This document shows, in pieces, positions 8,711-15,723 of a stretch of 58,525 bases of DNA (position 1 is its first letter; each line of letters opens with the position of its first letter). The DNA is from an uncultured Prevotellaceae bacterium (GTDB lineage: Bacteria; Bacteroidota; Bacteroidia; Bacteroidales; Bacteroidaceae): NCBI GenBank assembly GCA_902784755.1, contig CACZVX010000038.1, positions 482 through 59,006 of the forward strand, written 5' to 3'. The translations under genes were made by a program, and so were the position numbers. A model generated the notes under the pieces. It was not told where the DNA came from, made no database searches, and worked only from the letters and a program-made list of their open reading frames with translations.

Positions 8711-9253
8711 CTATTTGATTTCCTCCAAGGCTCCCGTCACGGAATCGATGATGAAACCACGGACAATGACATCCTTGGGCATCAGCGGATGATGACTCAC
8801 GGTGTCAACCGTGCGCCGCACACTCTCCTCGGTATCGTGGAAACCTTCAAGCCATTGGTCGAGGTCGATGCCGCAGCGCTGGATGATGTCGAAGGTCTCT
8901 TCGGTAACACCACGGTCGAGCATGTGATGCTTAAATTCACGGAACGACATGTGGCAGGCCCCGCAAGTGGTATGCGCCACAACCATAATCTCCTCCACGC
9001 CCAATTCGTAAATGGCAACGAGCAGCGAGCGCATGGCAGAATCGTAAGGCGAGATGACCAGACCTCCCGCATTCTTGATAATCTTCGCTTCGCCGTTCTT
9101 CAGTCCCAAAGCAGCGGGGAGCAATTCGGTCAAACGGGTGTCCATGCAAGAAAGCACGGCCAGTTTCTTGTCGGGATATTTCGACGTGATATACTTCTCG
9201 TAGCCTTTCGAAGCCACGAACTGCCGGTTGTAGTTCAGAACATCGTCTATCAT
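8711..9253 (-). CDS. Beta-class carbonic anhydrase
   Basis: This 180-residue zinc enzyme interconverts CO2 and bicarbonate. The Zn ligands and active-site dyad are visible: CMDTRL (Cys about 36 with Asp and Arg) and HTTCGAC (His about 92, Cys about 95). The size and motif spacing match the smaller prokaryotic beta-CA group. The start at 9253 lies about 32 nt after a likely transcription start from TATATTTG on the minus strand. bcp follows 32 bp downstream and could be co-transcribed. Confidence 0.9.
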   Translation of the reverse strand: MIDDVLNYNRQFVASKGYEKYITSKYPDKKLAVLSCMDTRLTELLPAALGLKNGEAKIIKNAGGLVISPYDSAMRSLLVAIYELGVEEIMVVAHTTCGACHMSFREFKHHMLDRGVTEETFDIIQRCGIDLDQWLEGFHDTEESVRRTVDTVSHHPLMPKDVIVRGFIIDSVTGALEEIK

Positions 9254-9290
9254 TTTGCCAAAAGTTTAAATTCGTTTTAGATTTTCTATG

Positions 9291-9298
9291 CAAATATA
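9291..9298 (-). promoter_or_regulatory. Promoter -7 element for the carbonic anhydrase operon
   Basis: CAAATATA on plus is TATATTTG on minus, a TAnnTTTG element about 38 nt before the ATG at 9253. Confidence 0.55.
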
Positions 9299-9343
9299 GG
9301 AAATATTTCTAATATCAAAGTCAAATTCTTGCAATATTTTACG

Positions 9344-9351
9344 TACCTTTG
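9344..9351 (+). promoter_or_regulatory. Promoter -7 element for the YraN-family gene
   Basis: TACCTTTG matches TAnnTTTG. It lies inside the longest possible ORF, so the real start must be downstream, at 9368 or 9377. Confidence 0.6.
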
Positions 9352-9376
9352 TATCATTATTAATAATATGACCAAC

Positions 9377-9739
9377 ATGGCACAGCACAACGAATTAGGC
9401 CAATGGGGCGAAGCACAAGCCGCACGCTTCCTTCAGCAAAAAGGATACGCAATTATTGACAATGACTGGAAATCGGGGCACCGTGACATCGACCTCATTG
9501 CCCTGGACGGAAATGTGATTGTCTTTGTGGAGGTGAAAACGCGGCGGAACAACAATTTCACGGAGCCCATAGATGCCGTGAACTATCACAAACTGCAGAA
9601 CCTGAGGCGCGCCATTAACCACTACATCAAATACCGGCACGTGAACAATGCCGTCCGCTTTGACATTATCGGCATTGTGGGCACACCTGAGGAGGGAGCG
9701 CCAAAAATTGAACATTTCGTTGACGTTCCAATCCTGTGA
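9377..9739 (+). CDS. YraN/UPF0102 family endonuclease-like protein
   Basis: This small basic protein of about 120 residues has the restriction-endonuclease-like fold of UPF0102. Motifs seen are NELGQWGEAQAARFLQQKGY, the acidic residue in GHRDIDLIALDG and the E-x-K of FVEVKTRRNN, i.e. the D...ExK nuclease core. The role in the cell is not firmly known. The start MAQHNELG (9377) fits family starts; ATG at 9368 adds three residues, and both follow the promoter at 9344. The gene is convergent with the M23 peptidase gene. Confidence 0.88.
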   Translation: MAQHNELGQWGEAQAARFLQQKGYAIIDNDWKSGHRDIDLIALDGNVIVFVEVKTRRNNNFTEPIDAVNYHKLQNLRRAINHYIKYRHVNNAVRFDIIGIVGTPEEGAPKIEHFVDVPIL

Positions 9740-9752
9740 TAAAACTGATGGA

Positions 9753-11159
9753 TTATTTGGAGGTTGACAACCGAACCTGATAGGTAGCTCCCAGTTCGCG
9801 GATTTTGGTGGTCACCCAACCATTGCGTAAAGTGACGGGATATTCACGTTCGCCTGCCGCAATACAGAGTCGGGAGGTGTCGGTCACCTGCTGATTGAGA
9901 CGGATACTGATCTCAGCATCACGGAAGATGGGCATGCTCTGCTGCGCCACGGTATAGGCATGTGAAAGGCGGTTGGGCTGGAGACTTACCGTAGGATGCA
10001 CTTCGGTATCGACAGGCAACTGATGACGTCCTAATGTAAGCTGGAAACCTGGCAGTTGGAAACTATTCACCTGATTCCACCGCAACACCCAACGGGTGTC
10101 CTTTGCGGGAGCCCTGGGAATCTGCTGACGCCTGCCTGTGACGGTAAAGGTATAGAGCGACTGGTTGCCATAGGCATCGGTGAGCGCATAGACTACCTGA
10201 TAATCTCTCTCCTGGTTGAAATCGTAGATGCCTCGGCTGTCGTTGGTCTTGAAAAGAGGCAGCTGACAGCCAGGTTCCACAAACGACTTCATGTACCATA
10301 CATTCTGATGGCGCCAATGCTGATAGTCGCCCCAGGAATTCACCTGACGGTTCATCTGTGCCGGAATGCTGTCGACATCGCTTTCGAAAATGACTTCGCC
10401 ATCGATAGTGAGACGCGTATGACGGATTCCGTAATGATGGAAAGTGTCTTCCATATAGTCGTTTGCCCAAATTCCGAAACCTACTTTTCCCCAGGCGGTG
10501 AACTCACGATGAAGCTCGTGAGAGGAGAAACCGAAATACTGCTGCCGGGGACTTCCGTTGAAGATGCCCTCCCCTTCCTGCGGATAAGCCATAAAAGAAT
10601 GGGCCATCGGAGGCGTCTTGTCGACGAGATAATGCCCGAGGAAACGGAGAGGGTCGCGCATGGCCCATGTCTTCGTGTCGTGGATTTCCAGATGAAGATG
10701 GGGAGCCACGCTGCTGCCCGTATTGCCGCTGATAGCTACCAATTGCCCGCGGCTGACGGGCATTTCATGAGGACGCAGATAAATGTCAACGGGATTGGGA
10801 GCAGGATTATGCCACTCGTCAATGCGGTCGGGCTCGCCATGTTCCCGATGATAACGGGAGATACGTGCCCGCAGGACGGGCGTGAAATTCTTCAGATGGC
10901 AATAAACCGAACTGTGACCATCGGGATGCTGGATAAAAACGGCATTGCCATAGCCATAAAGTCCGACGGTGATGCGTGAGACATAACCATCGGCAACGGC
11001 AAAAAGAGGCTTGCCCACAGCCATGTCCGTACGGATATCAATACCTCCGTGGAAATGGTGCGGGCGAGGCTCACCAAAGTTGCCCGCCAACGTGACGTGG
11101 TCATCGTGGACGGGCGAAACAAATTGTAAGGCGGCTGCTAACAGAAGAATGTTCAGCAT
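9753..11159 (-). CDS. M23 family metallopeptidase, exported
   Basis: This 468-residue protein has an N-terminal signal sequence and then the lysostaphin-type M23 peptidase domain. The zinc ligands appear as HFHGGIDIRT (H-x3-D) near residues 36-40 and PHLHLEIHD (H-x-H) near 155-160, so the protease is probably active on peptidoglycan cross-bridges in the periplasm. The 280-residue C-terminal part, rich in beta strands, has no domain I can name. The start overlaps the nadC stop by 7 bp, so translation is probably coupled. Similar nadC-M23 pairing without obvious functional link is plausible. Confidence 0.88.
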   Translation of the reverse strand: MLNILLLAAALQFVSPVHDDHVTLAGNFGEPRPHHFHGGIDIRTDMAVGKPLFAVADGYVSRITVGLYGYGNAVFIQHPDGHSSVYCHLKNFTPVLRARISRYHREHGEPDRIDEWHNPAPNPVDIYLRPHEMPVSRGQLVAISGNTGSSVAPHLHLEIHDTKTWAMRDPLRFLGHYLVDKTPPMAHSFMAYPQEGEGIFNGSPRQQYFGFSSHELHREFTAWGKVGFGIWANDYMEDTFHHYGIRHTRLTIDGEVIFESDVDSIPAQMNRQVNSWGDYQHWRHQNVWYMKSFVEPGCQLPLFKTNDSRGIYDFNQERDYQVVYALTDAYGNQSLYTFTVTGRRQQIPRAPAKDTRWVLRWNQVNSFQLPGFQLTLGRHQLPVDTEVHPTVSLQPNRLSHAYTVAQQSMPIFRDAEISIRLNQQVTDTSRLCIAAGEREYPVTLRNGWVTTKIRELGATYQVRLSTSK

Positions 11160-12001
11160 GCCTTGAAACTCATGTCAAGACCTTTCACCGAATGGGTCAA
11201 AGCACCTACGGAAACAAAGTCAACTCCCTGTTCGGCATAGTCGCGGATGGTATCGAAAGTGATACCTCCGGAAGACTCCGTCTCATAGCGGCCGGCAATA
11301 ATGTCAACAGCCTTCTTCGTATCGGGTACGGTGAAGTTGTCGAGCATAATGCGGTCAACGCCTCCGTGATCAAGCACCTGCTGGAGTTCGTCGAAGGAGC
11401 GCACCTCAATCTCAATCTTCAGTTTGAGGCCTTTCTCATCGAGATACTTATGACAGCGGTCGATGGCATTGGTGATGCCTCCGGCGAAATCCACGTGATT
11501 GTCCTTGAGCAGAATCATGTCGAAAAGACCGATACGATGGTTCACACCGCCACCAATCTTCACAGCCTGTTTCTCAAGCATGCGCATGCCGGGAGTGGTC
11601 TTACGGGTATCGAGCACATGGGTCTTTGTGCCCTTCAGCCGCTGCACATAACGGTCGGTCATCGTGGCGATACCACTCATGCGCTGCATGATGTTGAGCA
11701 TCAGGCGCTCCGTCTGAAGCAGAGAACGAACCTTACCTGTGACAATCATGGCAATATCGCCTTTCTTCACACGGGTTCCGTCCTCCATCAGCACTTCCAC
11801 CTTCATCTCAGGGTCGAAACGATGGAACACCTTCTTGGCCACTTCCACACCTGCCAGGATGCCATCTTCCTTGATGAGCAGATGGCTTTTGCCCATAGCA
11901 TCTTCAGGGATGCAGCAAAGCGTGGTATGGTCACCGTCGCCTATATCTTCAGCAAAAGACAAGTCGATGAGTCTGTCTTCTAATTCGTCAACGCTTAGCA
12001 T
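11153..12001 (-). CDS. nadC: Nicotinate-nucleotide diphosphorylase (carboxylating), quinolinate phosphoribosyltransferase
   Basis: This 282-residue enzyme of de novo NAD synthesis makes nicotinate mononucleotide from quinolinate and PRPP. Motifs are QTERLMLNIMQRMSGIAT, HVLDTRKTTPGMR, the GGGVNHRIGLFD substrate loop, DRIMLDNF and SSGGITFDTI. The length is normal. nadA and nadB are not in this window. It lies 57 bp downstream of the outer-membrane barrel gene and overlaps the M23 gene. Confidence 0.95.
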   Translation of the reverse strand: MLSVDELEDRLIDLSFAEDIGDGDHTTLCCIPEDAMGKSHLLIKEDGILAGVEVAKKVFHRFDPEMKVEVLMEDGTRVKKGDIAMIVTGKVRSLLQTERLMLNIMQRMSGIATMTDRYVQRLKGTKTHVLDTRKTTPGMRMLEKQAVKIGGGVNHRIGLFDMILLKDNHVDFAGGITNAIDRCHKYLDEKGLKLKIEIEVRSFDELQQVLDHGGVDRIMLDNFTVPDTKKAVDIIAGRYETESSGGITFDTIRDYAEQGVDFVSVGALTHSVKGLDMSFKAC

Positions 12002-12022
12002 GGATAAAATTTTAAGTTTGTG

Positions 12023-12054
12023 AGTTTATGAGTTCTTAAGTTTATGAGTTCTTA
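12023..12054. repeat. 16-bp perfect tandem duplication
   Basis: AGTTTATGAGTTCTTA occurs twice in direct succession (12023-12038 and 12039-12054) in the 57-bp spacer between nadC and the barrel gene. A partial third copy (AAGTTTGTGAGTTT) is just before it. Confidence 0.85.
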
Positions 12055-12058
12055 AGAT

Positions 12059-12565
12059 TTATCTGAAATACTCGGGAGTATCATTAAAGAGATTGATGCC
12101 GATGCCAATGCGCAGACCTACCGTACTGTAGTCAGAATGATTCTTGAACGACTGCTCGTAGTAAATGGCAGGCTCAATGGTCACCGTGCGGTTGATGAAG
12201 AAAGCGTAGCCTATTTCCACACCCGGCATCAGATCGTTGTAGCCGCTGGCATGCTTAAACTGTGCGTTAGCACCCAGGAAAATACCATTCTGAACAATGT
12301 AATAACGGCCGCCTGCACCCAAGTTAAAAATATTTGTGTTAGGAGAACCAATGTGCTGATAGCCCACTTTTCCATAAAGCATCAGATTGTCAGCAACGAA
12401 GTAACCAGCCTTGGCATTCACTCCGAAGCTGAATTCACTTAACCCGTTGTAGTTCATGTCAAGACCCGTGAGAGAGGCTCCCACATAATACTTGCCTTGT
12501 TCGAACTGAGCGTTGGCGCTAAGTGTCATCACGAAAGCTACCAACAACATTGCAATTTTCTTCAT
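12059..12565 (-). CDS. Outer membrane beta-barrel protein (OmpW/porin-like fold)
   Basis: This 168-residue protein has a clear signal peptide (MKKIAMLLVAFVMTLSANAQ) and alternating aromatic/glycine strands that suggest an eight-stranded barrel (NAKAGYFVADNLMLYGKVGY, GIFLGANAQFK, VEIGYAFFINR). The end GLRIGIGINLF is a typical barrel strand followed by a short tail. Its function is unknown; related barrels are abundant in Bacteroidales. It lies 34 bp downstream of cstA. Confidence 0.8.
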   Translation of the reverse strand: MKKIAMLLVAFVMTLSANAQFEQGKYYVGASLTGLDMNYNGLSEFSFGVNAKAGYFVADNLMLYGKVGYQHIGSPNTNIFNLGAGGRYYIVQNGIFLGANAQFKHASGYNDLMPGVEIGYAFFINRTVTIEPAIYYEQSFKNHSDYSTVGLRIGIGINLFNDTPEYFR

Positions 12566-12599
12566 ACGCAGATGGTTTGTTTTTTAATGAATTTGTATT

Positions 12600-14069
12600 T
12601 TAATGATTAATATGATTCTTGGTGTATTTATTGTACCATGTGAAGAACCACACAGCAGCTATCACCGTGGCGATGCCGCCGAGGCAATACGACAAGGTCG
12701 CATCCCATCCAAAAGCAATCTTTGAAATGCAGAGGAAGGTGACGCAGACGGCAGTCATAAACAGCGATGGTATGAGCGTTATTAAATAAGGTTTATTACG
12801 CTGCACCAGATAAACAGTGGCCGTCCATAGCATGAAGGTAGCCAATGCCTGGTTGCTCCATCCGAAGTATTGCCAGATGGTACGGAAGCCGTTGGGATTC
12901 TCCACCTGCCAAATCAGGAGAGCCATGGATGCTGCAAACAGAGGAATACTGATGAGCAGACGCTTCGTAATGGGTTTTTGGCTAATGCCAAAGGACTCAG
13001 CAATAATCAGACGGGCAGAGCGGAAAGCAGTATCTCCACTGGTGATGGGCGCTGCCACCACACCAAGCACCGCCAGAATGCCGCCTACCACGCCAAGCCA
13101 ATGGTTACACATGATGTTCACCACATTGGGTTCGTTCGTGGCAAAGCCGTTGTTACCAATTGCTTCAATAAGCTGATATCCCGGTGCCGGCTCTCCATAG
13201 AAGAAGTACATCGAAACGGTTGCCCACACCAAAGCAACAACGCCTTCGGTAATCATGGCACCATAGAACACGGGACGTCCCAAGCGCTCAGATTTCAAGC
13301 AGCGTGCCATCAGCGGCGACTGTGTAGCGTGGAATCCGCTCAGAGCTCCGCAGGCAATGGTGATAAACAGGCAGGGGAAGATCTGGTCCGTGAAACTCTC
13401 ATCTGCTGCCATGCCCATGTTGTGGAAGTCTGTCCAGAGTTCTGGTAATGCTGGCCATTTGATAAACAGTACGCCCATGAGTCCCAATGCCATGAACAAA
13501 AGAGCAAAGGCAAAAATGGGATAGAAGCGGCCGATAATCTTATCGATAGGCAACATCGTAGCCAGTACGTAATAGGCAAAAATGATACACACCCAAAGGA
13601 TAGCCGTGCCACCATAGCCCTGCAAGATGCCGGCAGGTGAATAGACAAACACCGTGCCTACCATCAACAACAGGAACACAGAAAAGACCAGCATCACTTT
13701 CCGGGCACCCGTTCCAAGATATTGTCCTACAAGCTCCGGACAGCTGGCACCCCCATGACGCATAGACAACATGCCCACCAGATAATCATGGACAGCACCG
13801 GCGAAAATACAGCCGAAGACGATCCACAGATAAGCTACAGGACCGAACTTGGCACCCATAATAGCACCAAAGATGGGGCCTGTACCCGCAATGTTCAAAA
13901 ACTGAATCATGAAAACCTTCCAACTGGGAAGGACAATAAAGTCAACGCCATCGGCCTTTGCCACTGCAGGGGTCACACGGTCATCTGGCCCGAAAACACG
14001 CTCGATGAACTTTCCATAGATTAAGTAACCTATAAACAAAGCCACGAGACTAATAGTAAACGTTATCAT
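12600..14069 (-). CDS. CstA family carbon starvation / peptide or pyruvate transporter
   Basis: This 489-residue integral membrane protein with many hydrophobic helices has CstA motifs: LPSWKVFMIQFLNIAGTGPI, GAIMGAKFGPVAYLWIVFG, GAVHDYLVGMLSMRHGG, FHATQSPLMARC and ITSGDTAFRSARL. Family members are reported as peptide or pyruvate importers. It is the short Bacteroidetes form. The start is MITFTISLVALF at 14069: the longer frame would begin upstream of the promoter at 14097-14104. Confidence 0.88.
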   Translation of the reverse strand: MITFTISLVALFIGYLIYGKFIERVFGPDDRVTPAVAKADGVDFIVLPSWKVFMIQFLNIAGTGPIFGAIMGAKFGPVAYLWIVFGCIFAGAVHDYLVGMLSMRHGGASCPELVGQYLGTGARKVMLVFSVFLLLMVGTVFVYSPAGILQGYGGTAILWVCIIFAYYVLATMLPIDKIIGRFYPIFAFALLFMALGLMGVLFIKWPALPELWTDFHNMGMAADESFTDQIFPCLFITIACGALSGFHATQSPLMARCLKSERLGRPVFYGAMITEGVVALVWATVSMYFFYGEPAPGYQLIEAIGNNGFATNEPNVVNIMCNHWLGVVGGILAVLGVVAAPITSGDTAFRSARLIIAESFGISQKPITKRLLISIPLFAASMALLIWQVENPNGFRTIWQYFGWSNQALATFMLWTATVYLVQRNKPYLITLIPSLFMTAVCVTFLCISKIAFGWDATLSYCLGGIATVIAAVWFFTWYNKYTKNHINH

Positions 14070-14096
14070 TTGTACCTTTAAATTTAAAAAGTTATG

Positions 14097-14104
14097 CAAA
14101 GATA
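14097..14104 (-). promoter_or_regulatory. cstA promoter -7 element
   Basis: CAAAGATA on plus is TATCTTTG on minus, placing transcription near 14090 and a leader of about 20 nt. It is divergent from the 14127 promoter, only 22 bp away, so the two probably share control. Confidence 0.65.
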
Positions 14105-14126
14105 CAATATATTTCTGAATTATTCG

Positions 14127-14134
14127 TACCTTTG
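14127..14134 (+). promoter_or_regulatory. Promoter -7 element for the GHL10 gene
   Basis: TACCTTTG fits TAnnTTTG. The leader to the ATG at 14161 would be about 20 nt. Confidence 0.65.
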
Positions 14135-14160
14135 CAAAGTTTTTTATAAACTTTATACAA

Positions 14161-15579
14161 ATGAAGAGATTTCTCATCCTTACATATATTCTGATTGCGG
14201 CTCTCACGACTCATGCACAGCTGACAAGCTCCCCGCTAGACCAGGAAATACGTGCCGTATGGCTTACTACTATCGGCGGAATTGACTGGCCTCGAACCTA
14301 TGCCACATCACCTGCAAACATTGAACGGCAGAAACAGGAACTTGTCAGAATGCTTGACCGCCTGAAGGAAATACGCATCAACACGGTTCTTCTGCAGACA
14401 CGCATCCGCGGAACAGTCATTTATCCTTCCGCATTGGAACCCTGGGACTACTGCATGACGGGAAAGCCGGGGCAGTATCCGGGTTACGATCCCCTCCGCT
14501 TTGCCATTGACGAATGTCACAAGCGCGGAATGGAACTGCATGCATGGGTTGTCACGCTGCCACTTGGAAAATGGAATGGAAACGGTTGTCAGAATATGCG
14601 CAAGAGGTATCCGAAACTCGTAAAAAAAATCGGACAAGACGGTTTCCTGGATCCTGAGAATTCACAAACAGGAGATGTTGTGGCAAATCTGTGCGAGGAG
14701 ATTGTGCGTAAATATAATGTGGACGGTATTCATCTCGATTACATCCGATATCCCGACGGATGGAGAATCAGAGTGGGCAGAAGTACCGGCAGGGAATACA
14801 TTACCAACATTGTCCGCAAGATTAACAGAGCCGTTAAATCAGTTCGAAAGGATATCAAGCTAAGTTGTTCGCCTGTAGGAAAATACGAAGACCTTTCGCG
14901 TTATAGCAGCAGAGGCTGGAATGCCTATGTAGGTGTCTGTCAGGATGCGCAGGGATGGCTCCGTTCAGGATTGATGGATCAACTATATCCCATGATGTAT
15001 TTCAAGGGTAATCAGTTTTATCCCTTCGCCCTCAACTGGTCAGAAAACAGATATGGCAAGGATGTGGCAGCAGGGTTGGGCATCTATTTCCTCGATCCGC
15101 ATGAAGGCAACTGGAAGATTGATGAAGTAAAACGTCAACTTGCCGTTTGCCGTCAATATGGTCTTGGGCAATGTTTCTTCCGCGCCAAATTCCTTCTCGA
15201 CAATGTTCAGGGCATCTATGACTATCTCAGGATTTGGAACAATCAGGACTTATTATCCGAACGACTGGGAGGATTGCCTCCTGTTCCTGCAGTAGAGGAC
15301 CATGGCTTTTCACCCGTAAAATCGTATGAAGTCAGGCCCAATCCTGCCCTTCCCTATCTCAAAAACAACGGCACTCACATGCAACTTCCACCCAAAGGAA
15401 AGACACTCGACGCTGATATGATTATTATTAGAACACTTATGGGAACAGCCGTTGCCACCCTACCCTACAGAGGTTCAACTGCAGATATAAGCCGTATCCC
15501 TTCTGGCTCTTATGAGGTGCGTTCCCTCAATCAAAAAGGCATCACCCATCGTTTGGGTTTCCTTGAAATCAAGCGCTGA
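14161..15579 (+). CDS. Glycosyl hydrolase-like 10 (GHL10/DUF187) family protein, exported
   Basis: This 472-residue protein has a signal peptide (to about residue 20) followed by a (beta/alpha)8-barrel of the GHL10 type. It starts with EIRAVWLTTIGGIDWPRTYA and contains RINTVLLQTRIRG, GMELHAWVVTLPLG, VDGIHLDYIRYPDG and MDQLYPMMYFKG. The acidic residues in DYIRYP are the usual candidate catalytic or substrate-binding sites. Enzymes of this group are thought to cleave extracellular or cell-wall glycans, but the substrate is unknown. A short beta-rich C-terminal domain follows from about residue 395. Confidence 0.88.
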   Translation: MKRFLILTYILIAALTTHAQLTSSPLDQEIRAVWLTTIGGIDWPRTYATSPANIERQKQELVRMLDRLKEIRINTVLLQTRIRGTVIYPSALEPWDYCMTGKPGQYPGYDPLRFAIDECHKRGMELHAWVVTLPLGKWNGNGCQNMRKRYPKLVKKIGQDGFLDPENSQTGDVVANLCEEIVRKYNVDGIHLDYIRYPDGWRIRVGRSTGREYITNIVRKINRAVKSVRKDIKLSCSPVGKYEDLSRYSSRGWNAYVGVCQDAQGWLRSGLMDQLYPMMYFKGNQFYPFALNWSENRYGKDVAAGLGIYFLDPHEGNWKIDEVKRQLAVCRQYGLGQCFFRAKFLLDNVQGIYDYLRIWNNQDLLSERLGGLPPVPAVEDHGFSPVKSYEVRPNPALPYLKNNGTHMQLPPKGKTLDADMIIIRTLMGTAVATLPYRGSTADISRIPSGSYEVRSLNQKGITHRLGFLEIKR

Positions 15580-15626
15580 TGTTATACCTAATTATTAGGA
15601 TAACTAGACATTTTTTCTGAAATTCT

Positions 15627-15657
15627 TTTGGCAGAAATAGAATCTTTTGTACCTTTG
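15627..15657 (+). promoter_or_regulatory. Threonine operon promoter
   Basis: TTTG at 15627-15630 and TACCTTTG at 15650-15657 are separated by 19 nt, a near-ideal Bacteroidetes promoter. Transcription near 15664 leaves a leader of about 60 nt before thrA. Confidence 0.8.
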
Positions 15658-15670
15658 CACCGATTTAACC

Positions 15671-15701
15671 GGGCGTAGACCCTCATTGTCAGAGGGAGCC
15701 C
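15671..15701 (+). promoter_or_regulatory. Nested hairpin in the thrA leader
   Basis: GGGC (15671-15674) pairs with GCCC (15698-15701). Inside it CCCTC (15680-15684) pairs with GAGGG (15692-15696) around ATTGTCA. No leader peptide rich in Thr/Ile codons and no T-tract terminator is visible, so it may be a protein- or metabolite-binding leader, or simply a stabilising hairpin. Confidence 0.4.
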
Positions 15702-15723
15702 AACGAAATGTAACAAGTTAAAA

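Noticed and set aside
10056-10979. 307-residue plus-strand ORF opposite the M23 peptidase
   Set aside because: Antisense shadow of a clearly recognisable peptidase gene; no domain or start signals.
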